A stretch of DNA of 64,000 nt from Roseobacter sp. (lineage in GTDB: Bacteria; Pseudomonadota; Alphaproteobacteria; Rhodobacterales; Rhodobacteraceae). Shown piece after piece: positions 49,575-58,872 of the stretch (the stretch's first letter is position 1; every line of letters begins with the position of its first letter). The position numbers were made by a program, and so were the translations under genes. Location of the stretch: the NCBI GenBank assembly GCA_024636475.1, contig JAGXHA010000004.1, positions 1 through 64,000 of the forward strand, written 5' to 3'. The notes beneath the pieces are model-generated. The model saw only the letters and a program-made list of their open reading frames with translations. It ran no database searches and was not told the DNA's origin.

Positions 49575-51995
49575 ATGCGCACGCACGCGTCGGCAGTTGT
49601 CATCGGGGGCGGGGTTATCGGCTGCTCTATCCTGTATCACCTGACCAAAATGGGATGGACGGATGTGGTGCTGCTGGAACGTTCAGAGCTGACATCAGGT
49701 AGCACCTGGCATGCAGCGGCTAATATTCACGGGCTTCATGACAACAACAATATTACCCGGATTCAGAACTATACGATGGATCTGTATAACGCGCTTGAAG
49801 CCGAAACCGGTCAAAGCTGCGGCGTGTTCCAACCGGGCAGCTTGTATCTGGCCCAAACCGAGGCACGCGAGCATCAGCTGCGCCTGCAGGCGGCAAAGGC
49901 GAAATACTACGGTCTGAATTTCCACGAGGTCACCCGCGACGAAGCCGAGCGTCTGCACCCGCTGGTCGACTATGATGGCATCCGCTGCATCATGTTCGAG
50001 CCGTCGGGTGGCAATGTCGATCCGTCCGGCGTCACCAACGCCTATGCCGCCGGCGCGCGGCAAAACGGGGCCGAGATCATCCGCTTTTGCCCCGTCACCG
50101 GTACCGAACAGCAGGCTGATGGCAGTTGGATTGTGCGCACGGAAAAGGGGGATATCGCAACGCAGTGGATCGTAAATGCCGCAGGCCTGTGGGGGCGCGA
50201 AGTGGCCGCGATGGCGGGGCTGACCTTGCCCCTGCAGCCCACAGAGCATCAGTATTTCGTGACCGAGACCATAGCGGAAATCGCAAGTCTGGATCGCCGC
50301 CTGCCGTCAGTAGCCGACCGCGACGGCGAATATTACCTGCGCCAGGAGGGCAAGGGCCTGCTGGTCGGTGCCTATGAAAAAGACCTGCGGTTCTGGGCTG
50401 AAGAGGGCACACCGCTGGGATTTGGTCACGAGCTTTTTGCCGATGATCTGGAACGGATCGAGCCCAACATGATGCGCGCCATCGACCGCGTGCCTGCTGT
50501 GGGCACAGCCGGGATCAAGCGGGTGATCAACGGCCCGATGATCTGGTCGCCCGATGCCAATGTTCTGTTCGGTCCGGTGCCGGAGCTGCGCAATTACTTT
50601 TGCTGCAACGGTATCATTCCGGGGTTTTCGCAGTCGGGCGGCATGGGCTTGCTCGCTGCCGATTGGATCGTAACCGGAGAGTCGCGCTATGACATGTTCG
50701 CCTGGGACATGGCGCGGTTTGGTGACTGGGCGGATGCAGCTTTTACCAAAGCGCGGGTCGGCGACCAATATGCCAACCGCTTCAAGATCCACTTTCCCAA
50801 TGAGGAACGCAGCGCTGGCCGCCCGGTCCGCACACGGCCGGTGTATGAGACGCAAAAGCAGATGGGCGCGGTGTTTGGCCTCAACTACGGTTGGGAGCAT
50901 CCTTTGTGGTTTGCGGATCAGCCCGGTGCGCAAGATACCGACGGCTTTACCCGGCAAAACTGGTGGGGACCGGTGGGCGATGAATGCCGGATGCTGCGCA
51001 CGCATGCCGGGATCATCGACATCTCGAATTTTGCGAAATACCGCTGCGCAGGGCCGGGCGCAGAAAAATGGCTGAACAGTCTTTTCGCCAATACCATGCC
51101 CAAGGCTGTCGGTCGGTCTTGTTTGACGCCGCTGATCGGGGTGCGCGGCGGGATCGCGGGGGATTTCACCGTGACGCGGTTGGCGGAGGATGAGTTCTGG
51201 ATCATCGGGTCGGGCATGGCAGAGCGCTATCATCAGCGTTTCTTTAAGGCCGTGCCGGTGCCGGAGGGGACCGTGTTTGAAAGCCGGACCGTTGCCATGT
51301 GCGGTTTCAACGTTGCGGGGCCAAAATCCAGGGACTTGTTGCAACGGCTCACAAATACTTCGTTTGAAACGGCGGATTTCCCCTTCATGCAGTCAAAATG
51401 GGTGGATCTTGCAGGCGTGCGCGTGCTCGCGCTGCGAGTGTCGTTTACTGGTGATCTGGGCTGGGAGTTGCATTGCGCCGCAGCCGATCAGGCCGCACTT
51501 TACACAGCTTTGCTTGAGGCCGGGTCGGATCTGGGGGCAGGGCCTGTCGGCTCGCGTGCCCTGATGTCGTTGCGGATCGAGAAAGGCTATGGGTCGTGGG
51601 GGCGCGAGTATAGTCCTGAATACTGGCCCCAAGAAGTCGGGCTTGAGCGTCTGTGCAAGTTGGACAAGGAATTCCTGAACAAGGCCGCGTTGGTTGATGT
51701 TTTGACCAAACCGGCGCGCGAGCGCTTGGTTGTGCTGGCTTTGGATGCCGGTGCAACCGATGCGTCAAACGCGGATGCAACCGGCGGCGAGCCTATTTTC
51801 AGGCAGGGTGTGGCCGTCGGGCGGGTTACGTCCGGGGCTTATGGCTATAGCGTTGGCAAATCGTTGGCCCTTGGCTTTGTCAGAGGTGTCGAAGCGGGCG
51901 AACGCCTCGAAGTGATGGTGCTGGGGCTGCCGCACGGCGCGGTGGTTCTGGATCGGCCACCATTTGATCCGCAAGGGGTGCGGCTGCGCGGATAA
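49575..51995 (+). CDS. FAD-dependent GcvT-family demethylating dehydrogenase, paralogue 2
   Basis: This 806-residue protein has the same order as the gene at 45563: DAO domain with ASAVVIGGGVIGCSILYHLT and SGSTWHAAANIHG (covalent-FAD His46), then FAO_M, GcvT (GGIAGDFTVTRLAEDEFWII) and GcvT_C (GVAVGRVTSGAYGYSVGKSL). The first 45 residues are nearly identical in pattern to paralogue 1 and the rest is clearly diverged, so it probably uses a different methylated amine. It probably demethylates with tetrahydrofolate as acceptor. GGCGGA precedes the ATG. Confidence 0.9.
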   Translation: MRTHASAVVIGGGVIGCSILYHLTKMGWTDVVLLERSELTSGSTWHAAANIHGLHDNNNITRIQNYTMDLYNALEAETGQSCGVFQPGSLYLAQTEAREHQLRLQAAKAKYYGLNFHEVTRDEAERLHPLVDYDGIRCIMFEPSGGNVDPSGVTNAYAAGARQNGAEIIRFCPVTGTEQQADGSWIVRTEKGDIATQWIVNAAGLWGREVAAMAGLTLPLQPTEHQYFVTETIAEIASLDRRLPSVADRDGEYYLRQEGKGLLVGAYEKDLRFWAEEGTPLGFGHELFADDLERIEPNMMRAIDRVPAVGTAGIKRVINGPMIWSPDANVLFGPVPELRNYFCCNGIIPGFSQSGGMGLLAADWIVTGESRYDMFAWDMARFGDWADAAFTKARVGDQYANRFKIHFPNEERSAGRPVRTRPVYETQKQMGAVFGLNYGWEHPLWFADQPGAQDTDGFTRQNWWGPVGDECRMLRTHAGIIDISNFAKYRCAGPGAEKWLNSLFANTMPKAVGRSCLTPLIGVRGGIAGDFTVTRLAEDEFWIIGSGMAERYHQRFFKAVPVPEGTVFESRTVAMCGFNVAGPKSRDLLQRLTNTSFETADFPFMQSKWVDLAGVRVLALRVSFTGDLGWELHCAAADQAALYTALLEAGSDLGAGPVGSRALMSLRIEKGYGSWGREYSPEYWPQEVGLERLCKLDKEFLNKAALVDVLTKPARERLVVLALDAGATDASNADATGGEPIFRQGVAVGRVTSGAYGYSVGKSLALGFVRGVEAGERLEVMVLGLPHGAVVLDRPPFDPQGVRLRG

Positions 51996-52025
51996 GGGTT
52001 TGCGCCGGGTACACCCGTCGCCCAG

Positions 52026-52068
52026 TTGGGGGCCAGCCCCCAAACCCCCGGGATATTTTCAAGCCAGA
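52026..52068. repeat. Rhodobacterial REP-like palindrome between convergent genes
   Basis: TTGGGGG-CCAG-CCCCCAA is followed by ACCCCCGGGATATTTTCAAG. This combination of a G/C palindrome with CCCCCGGGATATTTT is, from memory, a common intergenic element of Rhodobacteraceae. It fills most of the 81-bp gap between two stop codons and likely works as a bidirectional terminator. Confidence 0.75.
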
Positions 52069-52076
52069 GAAAGGGT

Positions 52077-53384
52077 TCAGAGCGGGCGTATCTTGAATTG
52101 GGTGATGCGGTTGCCATCGCGCGCGGTGACTTCGAACCTGAAGCCATGGAATAAAAATACCTGCCCTGGGGTCGGGATCATCTGCGCTTCGTGGATCACG
52201 AGGCCCGCAATCGTGTTGGCCTCGTCATCGGGCAGGTTCCAGTCGGTCGCACGGTTGATGTCGCGGATGGTCATGGCACCATCAACGAAATACTGACCGT
52301 CTTCGGCCTTGGTCACGCCTGTGTCGGCCTCTGCATCGAATTCATCTGTGATCTCGCCGACGATTTCTTCGAGGATGTCTTCGAGCGTGATCAGCCCTTG
52401 CAAGGAGCCGTATTCATCCACCACCAGCGCAAAATGGGTCCGGCGGCGAAGGAACTGACGCATCTGTTCATCGAGTGTCGAGGTTTCAGGCACGAAATAG
52501 GGTTTCATCGCCACGTCGGCGATGTTGAAATCCTTGAACGGTTCCGCATCTGCCTGGGCTGTCACGATCCGCTTGTACATGGCGCGCAACAGGTCTTTGG
52601 CGTGGATCACGCCGATGATGTTTTCAGGATCGTCACGGTAAACGGGCAGGCGGGTGTGATTGGATTCGAGGCATTGTTCCAATATCTTGGTGGGTTCCAG
52701 TCCGGCGTCAATCATCTCGATGCCCGAGCGATGCAGCATCACCTCTTCTACCACGCGTTCGCGCAGATCAAGCGCGCCGAGGATACGGTCGCGGTCTTCT
52801 TTTTCGACAACACCTTCGGAATGACCCAGTTGAAGCGCGCCTGCAATCTCCTCGCGGACGGCGAGAATGTTGCTGTTGGGGTCAATCGTGACGCCAAACA
52901 CGCGCAACATGCCACGGACCAGAAAGCGCACGGCGCTCACGATCGGGTTGAACACCAAAACGACAACCGAGATCGGGCGCGACACCAGGCCGGCTGCGGT
53001 TTCCGCATTGGTGATCGCATAGGTCTTTGGCAGCACCTCGGCAAAGATCAGCACCAGAAGCGTCATCACCAAAGTTGCCAGCGCCACCCCGGATTCGCCA
53101 AAGAGCCGCGTGAAAAGAGCGGTCGCAAGCGACGCTGCAAGAATATTCACGAGGTTGTTGCCGAGCAGAACCGACCCGATCAGACGCTCATTGTCTTCGG
53201 TGATCAGCAGTGCCCGTTGCGCGCCCTTAGACCCCTTGTCAGCCTGCGCCCGTAGCTTGCCGCGCGAGGCAGCCGTCAATGCGGTTTCTGAGCCTGAAAA
53301 GAACCCCGAGAGCACCAAAAGAAACAGGATGATACTGATGCTGATCCAGAATGCGCCGTCAAGCATTGCGGGGGCCGTGTCCAT
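52077..53384 (-). CDS. CorC/HlyC-type membrane protein with CBS domains
   Basis: The 435-residue protein begins with a DUF21/CNNM membrane region (about 10-190; SIILFLLVLSGFFSGSETAL). Two CBS domains follow (about 215-335, with HTRLPVYRDDPENIIGVIHA and FALVVDEYGSLQGLITLEDI), then the C-terminal CorC_HlyC domain (NTIAGLVIHEAQMIPTPGQV). Members export or regulate Mg2+/Co2+ and sense nucleotides through CBS. The name haemolysin in databases is misleading. It is convergent with the FAD/GcvT paralogue 2. Confidence 0.9.
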   Translation of the reverse strand: MDTAPAMLDGAFWISISIILFLLVLSGFFSGSETALTAASRGKLRAQADKGSKGAQRALLITEDNERLIGSVLLGNNLVNILAASLATALFTRLFGESGVALATLVMTLLVLIFAEVLPKTYAITNAETAAGLVSRPISVVVLVFNPIVSAVRFLVRGMLRVFGVTIDPNSNILAVREEIAGALQLGHSEGVVEKEDRDRILGALDLRERVVEEVMLHRSGIEMIDAGLEPTKILEQCLESNHTRLPVYRDDPENIIGVIHAKDLLRAMYKRIVTAQADAEPFKDFNIADVAMKPYFVPETSTLDEQMRQFLRRRTHFALVVDEYGSLQGLITLEDILEEIVGEITDEFDAEADTGVTKAEDGQYFVDGAMTIRDINRATDWNLPDDEANTIAGLVIHEAQMIPTPGQVFLFHGFRFEVTARDGNRITQFKIRPL

Positions 53385-53454
53385 TTGAGAATATACCTTT
53401 TGTGAGTGCTGGTATGGTTATGGGCGCGCGGGCGGTTTCATTCAAGGGATGAGC

Positions 53455-54276
53455 ATGATGAAGCATCAAGATTTGGGTGTACTTGAAGGCCCTGTGCTGT
53501 TGTTTGGCGGCCCTTATTCGAACTTGCAGGCCTTTGAGGCGCTGATAGCGCAGGCTCGGGCCCGAGGAATGACGGGCGAGCAGATGATTTGTACAGGCGA
53601 TGTGATTGCCTATTGCGGTGATCCGTCTGCAACGCTGAACGCGATGCGACGGGAGGGCATGCCGCTTGTGGCGGGCAATTGTGAAAAGCAGTTGGCCGTC
53701 GGCGCGCAGGACTGCGGCTGCGGGTTTGAAGAGGGCACCGTTTGTGATTTGCTGTCGGCGGGTTTGTTTTCATTTGCCAATAGCCAAGTCTCGGCAGAGC
53801 AGCGCGCGTGGATGGCAAACGCTCCTGATATCATCAGTTTTTCGCATGCCGGTTTACGCTACGCTGTGATCCATGGCGGGTTTCGCGATATTGCGCGCTT
53901 CATTTGGAAGACATCTGGCAATGATGTGTTCGCCGAAGAATGGGCTGCGGTCGAGGCGGCAATCGGACCGGTTGACGGGATTGTCGCGGGCCATAGCGGC
54001 TTGCCGTTCGTCAAGCAAACGCCCAAGGGGGCGTGGATCAACGCGGGCGTCATCGGCATGCCGCCCCATGACGGCGGGCCTGAAACACGTTTCGCGGTGC
54101 TTGACCAAGGGAGGGTGAGTTTTCACGCCCTTGCCTATGACGTCAACGCTGCTGTGCAATCAATGGAACGCGCCGGCCTGACCCAAGGCTATCACCGCGC
54201 CCTGCAAAGCGGTTACTGGCCATCTGAGGACGTGCTGCCACCTGATTTGCGGCGGGCCGCCTTGGCCAGCGGGTGA
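53455..54276 (+). CDS. Metallophosphoesterase-like protein with altered first metal motif
   Basis: About 273 residues from 53455 (or two more from 53449, whose ATG directly abuts the ribosome binding site). Calcineurin-like motifs II-V are present: CTGDVIAYCGDP, VAGNCEKQL, AVIHGGFRDIARFIWK and VAGHSGLPFVK. The first motif, normally DxHG at the end of the first strand, reads LLFGGPYSNLQAFEALI. Asp and His are both missing, so one metal site is impaired or the protein is a pseudo-enzyme. The last 64 bp overlap the 3' end of xerD on the other strand. Confidence 0.85.
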   Translation: MMKHQDLGVLEGPVLLFGGPYSNLQAFEALIAQARARGMTGEQMICTGDVIAYCGDPSATLNAMRREGMPLVAGNCEKQLAVGAQDCGCGFEEGTVCDLLSAGLFSFANSQVSAEQRAWMANAPDIISFSHAGLRYAVIHGGFRDIARFIWKTSGNDVFAEEWAAVEAAIGPVDGIVAGHSGLPFVKQTPKGAWINAGVIGMPPHDGGPETRFAVLDQGRVSFHALAYDVNAAVQSMERAGLTQGYHRALQSGYWPSEDVLPPDLRRAALASG

Positions 54277-55187
54277 TTTTCCAACACCAACTCGGACAGG
54301 CGGGCTTCAAGCACATGGGTGTAGATTTCAGTCGTGGCGACATCGGCGTGGCCGAGCATGGTCTGGATCGACCGTAAATCGGCTCCATTCGCCAAAAGAT
54401 GTGTGGCAAAGGCGTGTCGCAAAGTGTGCGGCGTGACTTTTGTCGGATCAACCCCGGCTGTGACCGAGAATTCCTTGATCATCAAATAGAAGCGGTGCCG
54501 GGTCAGATAGCCTGAGGCACCGCGTGACGGAAACAAAAACCGCGACGCGGGAAGTTTTCTTTCCTGCGCCTCCGCGTCGATCTTGTCGCGCACCAGCAGC
54601 CATTCGCTCAATGCCACACGGGCAGGTGGGGACAGGGGCACCAGTCTTTCCTTGCCGCCCTTGCCCATGATCAGCAGCAAACGCGGGTCGCCGCGGGTGG
54701 CGCTGACGGGCAGGCTGACAAGCTCGCTCACGCGCATGCCTGTGGCATATAACAGTTCCATCAGGCATGTGTTGCGCAGTCGGTCTTGCAGGCTGCGGCC
54801 TGAATTGCGCGCAGCGTCCAGCAAGCGGTCTACTTCTTGCGGTGACAGGATCTTGGGCAGGCGCTTGTCTTGTCCGGGACCGGAAATCTGGATCGCGGGG
54901 TTATCGGTGCGCAGCCCTTCCTCGAAGGCAAAACGGTACAGCTGCTTGATCGCGGAAAGCCTGCGCGCACGGGTTGACTTCGCAAGACCCTGCGCATCGC
55001 ACCACACCATATAGCTTTCCACGTCATTCCGTGTGGCAGACGTGAAATCTCGGTCACGTTGGGCCAGATAGCTGTCAAAGTCTTTCAGGTCGCGCCCATA
55101 GGCCAGCAACGTGTTTGTGGCGGCCCCGAGTTCGGCGGCCTGGGCCTCAAGAAACGTCGATATCCAGTGAAACGTGTCTGTTTGCAT
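54213..55187 (-). CDS. xerD: Tyrosine recombinase XerD
   Basis: The 324-residue protein has the SAM-like N-terminal domain (about 1-100) and the catalytic domain with all active residues: Arg152 (TGMRVSELVSLP), Lys176 (GKGGKERLVPL), His254 and Arg257 (HTLRHAFATHLL), His280 (LGHADVATTEIYTH) and Tyr289. XerD with XerC resolves chromosome dimers at dif during division. The surrounding genes are housekeeping, so it is chromosomal XerD rather than a phage or island integrase. Its start overlaps the stop of the upstream gene. Confidence 0.92.
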   Translation of the reverse strand: MQTDTFHWISTFLEAQAAELGAATNTLLAYGRDLKDFDSYLAQRDRDFTSATRNDVESYMVWCDAQGLAKSTRARRLSAIKQLYRFAFEEGLRTDNPAIQISGPGQDKRLPKILSPQEVDRLLDAARNSGRSLQDRLRNTCLMELLYATGMRVSELVSLPVSATRGDPRLLLIMGKGGKERLVPLSPPARVALSEWLLVRDKIDAEAQERKLPASRFLFPSRGASGYLTRHRFYLMIKEFSVTAGVDPTKVTPHTLRHAFATHLLANGADLRSIQTMLGHADVATTEIYTHVLEARLSELVLENHPLAKAARRKSGGSTSSDGQ

Positions 55188-56755
55188 CAGTTGCGCTCCA
55201 ACAACGACACTTGCAGCGCTGCACGGCGGGCGAAGTCTTCCAACCCTAGCGCACGCAAGGTTGACAGGGCATCGCGCAGGGCGGCGGTATCGCCATTGGC
55301 CCCTTCTTCAAGTAGTGCAATTGTGTGCAGGATCGCCATGCCCAAATTGCTGTTTTGGGCCTGATCAATCAAGGCCTGACGGGGCGTAGGGGTTGAAAAC
55401 GCACTCGCGATGGCATCCGCTTGACGGATGTCGGGACGGGTGCTTGGCGCTTCACCAGATGCGATGGCGGCGAGAAATACGATCTCCGGGGAAGGGGGTT
55501 CGCCGGCGCCAACGCTTTCGTAGATCGGCGACAGCAATAAAATACGGTCGCGTAAAGCAGCCACGCTCCCCTGAAGGTCGATCGGTTTGAGGGCGTCGGC
55601 GTAAAGTGTCGCAAAGCTTACTTCGAGTTCTGCCTCTTGCATGGCCTGCCAAGCCGGACGCAGTGTTTTGCTGACGGCATCGGCGCTTTGAGTGCGCAAG
55701 GCTGTCTCAAACCGCTGCAGCGCTTCGACGCGGTCCCAGATCCCGCCAGAGGCTGCCGGTTCTCGGTGGGTGTAAATCCCGAGGAAACGATTGTCGGGAA
55801 GTGCTCCGATCCGCGTCAGCCGTTCTGCGGCTTCAAGCTGTGCTTTCCATCCTGCCACATCCCGCAGATCGGCCACCGCAAAGGCCGGGGGCAGCATGCG
55901 GGTTTGCGGTCTTTCCCCGATGGCCTCAAACATCCGAAATCCGATCGCGTCCATCGTGCGCGGGGTCGGCAAGAGGGGCTCGCCCTCAAAAAGATCAGGA
56001 TTAAGGAAACGGTCCAACAGTGCCAGACGCTCGGGCGGCAACAACTGCAAAGCCTGCGCTGATCCAAAGGTCAGTGCGGCCATGTCCCAGTTGCCAGCCC
56101 GTGCAGCACATAGGATGCGGACGCTGTAATCGCTTGTTAGGAATGGCTTTTGCCCCAGCAGAGTGCAAGCCCGATCTTCGGTGCCCAACAACAGGCTGAC
56201 CTGCATCCACAGATCGAAATGATCCGGCGATGTCGCAACACCCGCCTGTTCGATCAAGGATAAGGCGGGATCAAGCGCACCTGCATCGATCAAGGCCGAT
56301 ACCCGCGCCAGTGCAAGCGCGTCACCTTCGCTGGCATTGCCTTTGGGTGCGGTAGCTTCGGCAAGAAGCAACGTATAAAACAGGGCGCGCGCGGCAGGTA
56401 AATGCAAGTCGGGCAGGCGATCAAACAGGGTGGTGATTTCGGCCACAGAACTGCCCGCCCACAGATCAAGCGGCAGTCCTGTGACATTGGTGGGCACCAG
56501 ACCGATGGCACGCGGGCCGCCTTCGCCCAAGGTGGTCACGGTGACGGCTGGCGGAAGCGCCGTTTTGGCCACGGGTGCTTCATCCGGTTTCAAGGGAGGT
56601 CTGGATTTGGGGATCTCGACTTTGGGCTGCTGGCCCAGCCATTCAATGACCGATAAAGGTGCCGCGTTTTGGGCCTGCGCTGATGTTTGTGCCTGTCCCA
56701 GCACTGACCAGCCGATCAGACAAAGCGCGGAAATCTGCCTGAACACGCGCATCAT
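55187..56755 (-). CDS. Exported helical-repeat protein of unknown function
   Basis: The 522-residue product has a signal peptide (MMRVFRQISALCLIGWSVLG, cleavage near AQAQN), a proline-rich linker, and then about 400 residues of Leu/Ala-rich helices (ARALFYTLLLAEATAPKG, ALALARVSALIDAGALDPAL). These suggest an alpha-solenoid of TPR style. No enzyme motif is seen. It overlaps xerD and the small membrane gene on both sides, forming a three-gene operon. Confidence 0.7.
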   Translation of the reverse strand: MMRVFRQISALCLIGWSVLGQAQTSAQAQNAAPLSVIEWLGQQPKVEIPKSRPPLKPDEAPVAKTALPPAVTVTTLGEGGPRAIGLVPTNVTGLPLDLWAGSSVAEITTLFDRLPDLHLPAARALFYTLLLAEATAPKGNASEGDALALARVSALIDAGALDPALSLIEQAGVATSPDHFDLWMQVSLLLGTEDRACTLLGQKPFLTSDYSVRILCAARAGNWDMAALTFGSAQALQLLPPERLALLDRFLNPDLFEGEPLLPTPRTMDAIGFRMFEAIGERPQTRMLPPAFAVADLRDVAGWKAQLEAAERLTRIGALPDNRFLGIYTHREPAASGGIWDRVEALQRFETALRTQSADAVSKTLRPAWQAMQEAELEVSFATLYADALKPIDLQGSVAALRDRILLLSPIYESVGAGEPPSPEIVFLAAIASGEAPSTRPDIRQADAIASAFSTPTPRQALIDQAQNSNLGMAILHTIALLEEGANGDTAALRDALSTLRALGLEDFARRAALQVSLLERN

Positions 56756-56901
56756 TCCGCCGGAAGCTCCACTGGCTCGCGCACTTCGACTTGATCGGGC
56801 GCAAAATCAGCGCCAAAAAAAGGACCTAGATAAGCATAGGCCGCAAGCCCGATGAATCCGAAGACCAAAAGGAAAATCAACAACTTGATAAGCTTGCCCA
56901 T
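56752..56901 (-). CDS. Small single-helix membrane protein, 49 residues
   Basis: ATG at 56901 opens MGKLIKLLIFLLVFGFIGLA, one transmembrane helix, followed by an acidic tail (FAPDQVEVREPVELPAE). Its TGA overlaps the ATG of the exported helical protein (ATGA), so they are coupled. It is similar in style to small proteins next to aroK in Rhodobacteraceae; function is unknown. Confidence 0.72.
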   Translation of the reverse strand: MGKLIKLLIFLLVFGFIGLAAYAYLGPFFGADFAPDQVEVREPVELPAE

Positions 56902-56980
56902 AGATACTGCCTGCTTTCTTTCGAACAATTTGGTCATCTATATATGGCCTTTTCGGTAAGATCACGTCATTCAAAGACAA

Positions 56981-57577
56981 ATGAGCGAATTTGAGCAATC
57001 ACCAGCCGATGCGGCCCCAAAACTGTCCCGCTACCACCTGAAAAAAACGGTGGTTATGGTGGGCATGATGGGGGCTGGAAAAACCGCAGTTGGTCGCGCG
57101 TTGGCCGCGAAACTGGGCGTTCCGTTCCGAGACAGCGATCAAGAGATCGAAACGGCGGCCAATTTGACCGTTCCCGAAATTTTCGAGCGTGATGGAGAGC
57201 CGTTCTTTCGCAAACGGGAAACCGAAGTCATTGCGCGGCTTTTAGAGGCCGAGCCAGGCATCCTTTCGACAGGCGGGGGCGCGTTTCTGGCCGAGATCAA
57301 CCGCAGCAATATCTCGGACACGGGGGTTTCGCTGTGGCTTAATGCCGATATCGACCTGGTCTGGAATCGCATCCGCTATAAGAATACGCGGCCTTTGCTG
57401 CGCACCAGCAACCCCCGGGCGACCCTTGAAACTTTGTTCAAAGCAAGGGTGCCAATCTATAAACTTGCAAATCTTTCAGTTACTTGCGTGCCGTCCTTGT
57501 CTATCGACAAAATGGCAGACCGGGTGATTGATGCGCTGCTTACGCGCCCTGATGTATTGGAAAAGACAGATGCGTGA
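56981..57577 (+). CDS. aroK: Shikimate kinase
   Basis: The 198-residue enzyme has the P-loop MVGMMGAGKTAVGRALA, the shikimate-binding DSDQEIE and FFRKRETEVIARL, STGGGAF, and the lid region IRYKNTRPLLRTSNP. It phosphorylates shikimate at O-3. It overlaps aroB by eight bases, and this pair is a standard operon. Its promoter lies in the 79-bp gap to the divergent small membrane gene. Confidence 0.94.
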   Translation: MSEFEQSPADAAPKLSRYHLKKTVVMVGMMGAGKTAVGRALAAKLGVPFRDSDQEIETAANLTVPEIFERDGEPFFRKRETEVIARLLEAEPGILSTGGGAFLAEINRSNISDTGVSLWLNADIDLVWNRIRYKNTRPLLRTSNPRATLETLFKARVPIYKLANLSVTCVPSLSIDKMADRVIDALLTRPDVLEKTDA

Positions 57578-58682
57578 CACTGTACATGTGGGCCTGCCGG
57601 GCCGCGAATATGATATCCAGATCGGTCCGGGCCTGCTGGCCGAGGCCGGCACATACATCGCACCGTTTCTTGCGCGTCCAAGGGTTGTCGTGATCAGCGA
57701 CGAAACCGTTTCGGCGTTGCATCTGGACGGTCTGCGCGCGGGATTGGCAGCCAATGGCATCTCGGTCGAAGCGCTCAGCCTGCCTCCCGGAGAAGCCACG
57801 AAATGTTGGGCGCAATTGAACCGCTGTGTAGATTGGCTTCTGGATCAAAAGGTCGAACGCAACGATGTGGTCATCGCCTTTGGTGGCGGGGTCATCGGCG
57901 ATCTGGTCGGGTTCGCTGCTGCAATTTTGCGGCGCGGGGTGCGGTTTGTGCAAGTCCCCACATCGCTGCTGGCGCAGGTCGACAGCTCGGTCGGCGGCAA
58001 GACCGGAATCAACGTGTCCCAAGGTAAAAACCTGGTCGGTGCCTTCCACCAGCCGACACTGGTGCTGGCCGATACGGCAGTTCTGGGCACGCTTGAGCCT
58101 CGGGATTTTCTGGCAGGATATGGCGAGGTCGTGAAATACGGTCTGCTTGGCGATGCCGCGTTCTTTGAATGGTTGGAACAGCAAGGGCCTGCACTTGCGG
58201 CGGGTGACATGGCAGCGAGGGTCGAAGCGGTGCGCTGGTCGGTTCAGATGAAAGCCGATATCGTGACGCGCGACGAAACCGAGCAGGGCGAACGCGCCTT
58301 GCTGAATCTGGGCCACACCTTTTGCCATGCGTTAGAATCTGCGACCCAGTATTCGAACCGTTTGTTGCATGGCGAAGGCGTCGCTATTGGCTGCGCCTTG
58401 GCGTTCGAGCTGTCCGCGCGTCTTGGTTTGTGTGCGCAAGAAGACCCGAGCCGCGTGCGTGCTCATCTCAAAGCGATGGGCATGAAAACGGACCTAAGCG
58501 ATATCGAGGGCGATTTGCCCGACGCCGATGCGCTGCTTGACCTCATGGGACAGGATAAGAAGGTTGTGGACGGACAATTGCGCTTTGTTCTGGCGCGCAG
58601 TATCGGCGACGCCTTTGTGACGGGCGATGTGCCACGCGAAACCGTCCGGCGTTTACTGGCCGAGGGGTTGGCTGGGCGGTAG
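57570..58682 (+). CDS. aroB: 3-dehydroquinate synthase
   Basis: From MRDTVHVGLPGREYDIQIGP the product has 370 residues. NAD and substrate motifs are GGGVIGDLVGFAAAILRRGV, VQVPTSLLAQVDSSVGGKTG, and the metal ligands in NLGHTFCHALE and LLHGEGVAIG. It converts DAHP to 3-dehydroquinate. It is translationally coupled to aroK. Confidence 0.95.
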   Translation: MRDTVHVGLPGREYDIQIGPGLLAEAGTYIAPFLARPRVVVISDETVSALHLDGLRAGLAANGISVEALSLPPGEATKCWAQLNRCVDWLLDQKVERNDVVIAFGGGVIGDLVGFAAAILRRGVRFVQVPTSLLAQVDSSVGGKTGINVSQGKNLVGAFHQPTLVLADTAVLGTLEPRDFLAGYGEVVKYGLLGDAAFFEWLEQQGPALAAGDMAARVEAVRWSVQMKADIVTRDETEQGERALLNLGHTFCHALESATQYSNRLLHGEGVAIGCALAFELSARLGLCAQEDPSRVRAHLKAMGMKTDLSDIEGDLPDADALLDLMGQDKKVVDGQLRFVLARSIGDAFVTGDVPRETVRRLLAEGLAGR

Positions 58683-58872
58683 CTGCGTACATTTGTGCAA
58701 TGTCTGGGTGTGAACGGTTTGGACCAGACGAAGCAGTTTATACAGGCATTCATATTACATAATACTGATTATAAGAATTAAAGTATATCGCACATGATGG
58801 ATGGCTTAATTACACAATTTCAATCATTAACAGCCTCTTGTGCGACGCTCTTCATGTACTCCTTGCTGTCCC

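Noticed and set aside
52191..53255. 354-codon plus-strand frame opposite CorC
   Set aside because: Antisense shadow; CBS and membrane motifs lie on the minus strand.
54213..55187. XerD-type recombinase as an island integrase
   Set aside because: It lies in a housekeeping operon, not beside either tRNA, and has the sequence pattern of chromosomal XerD.
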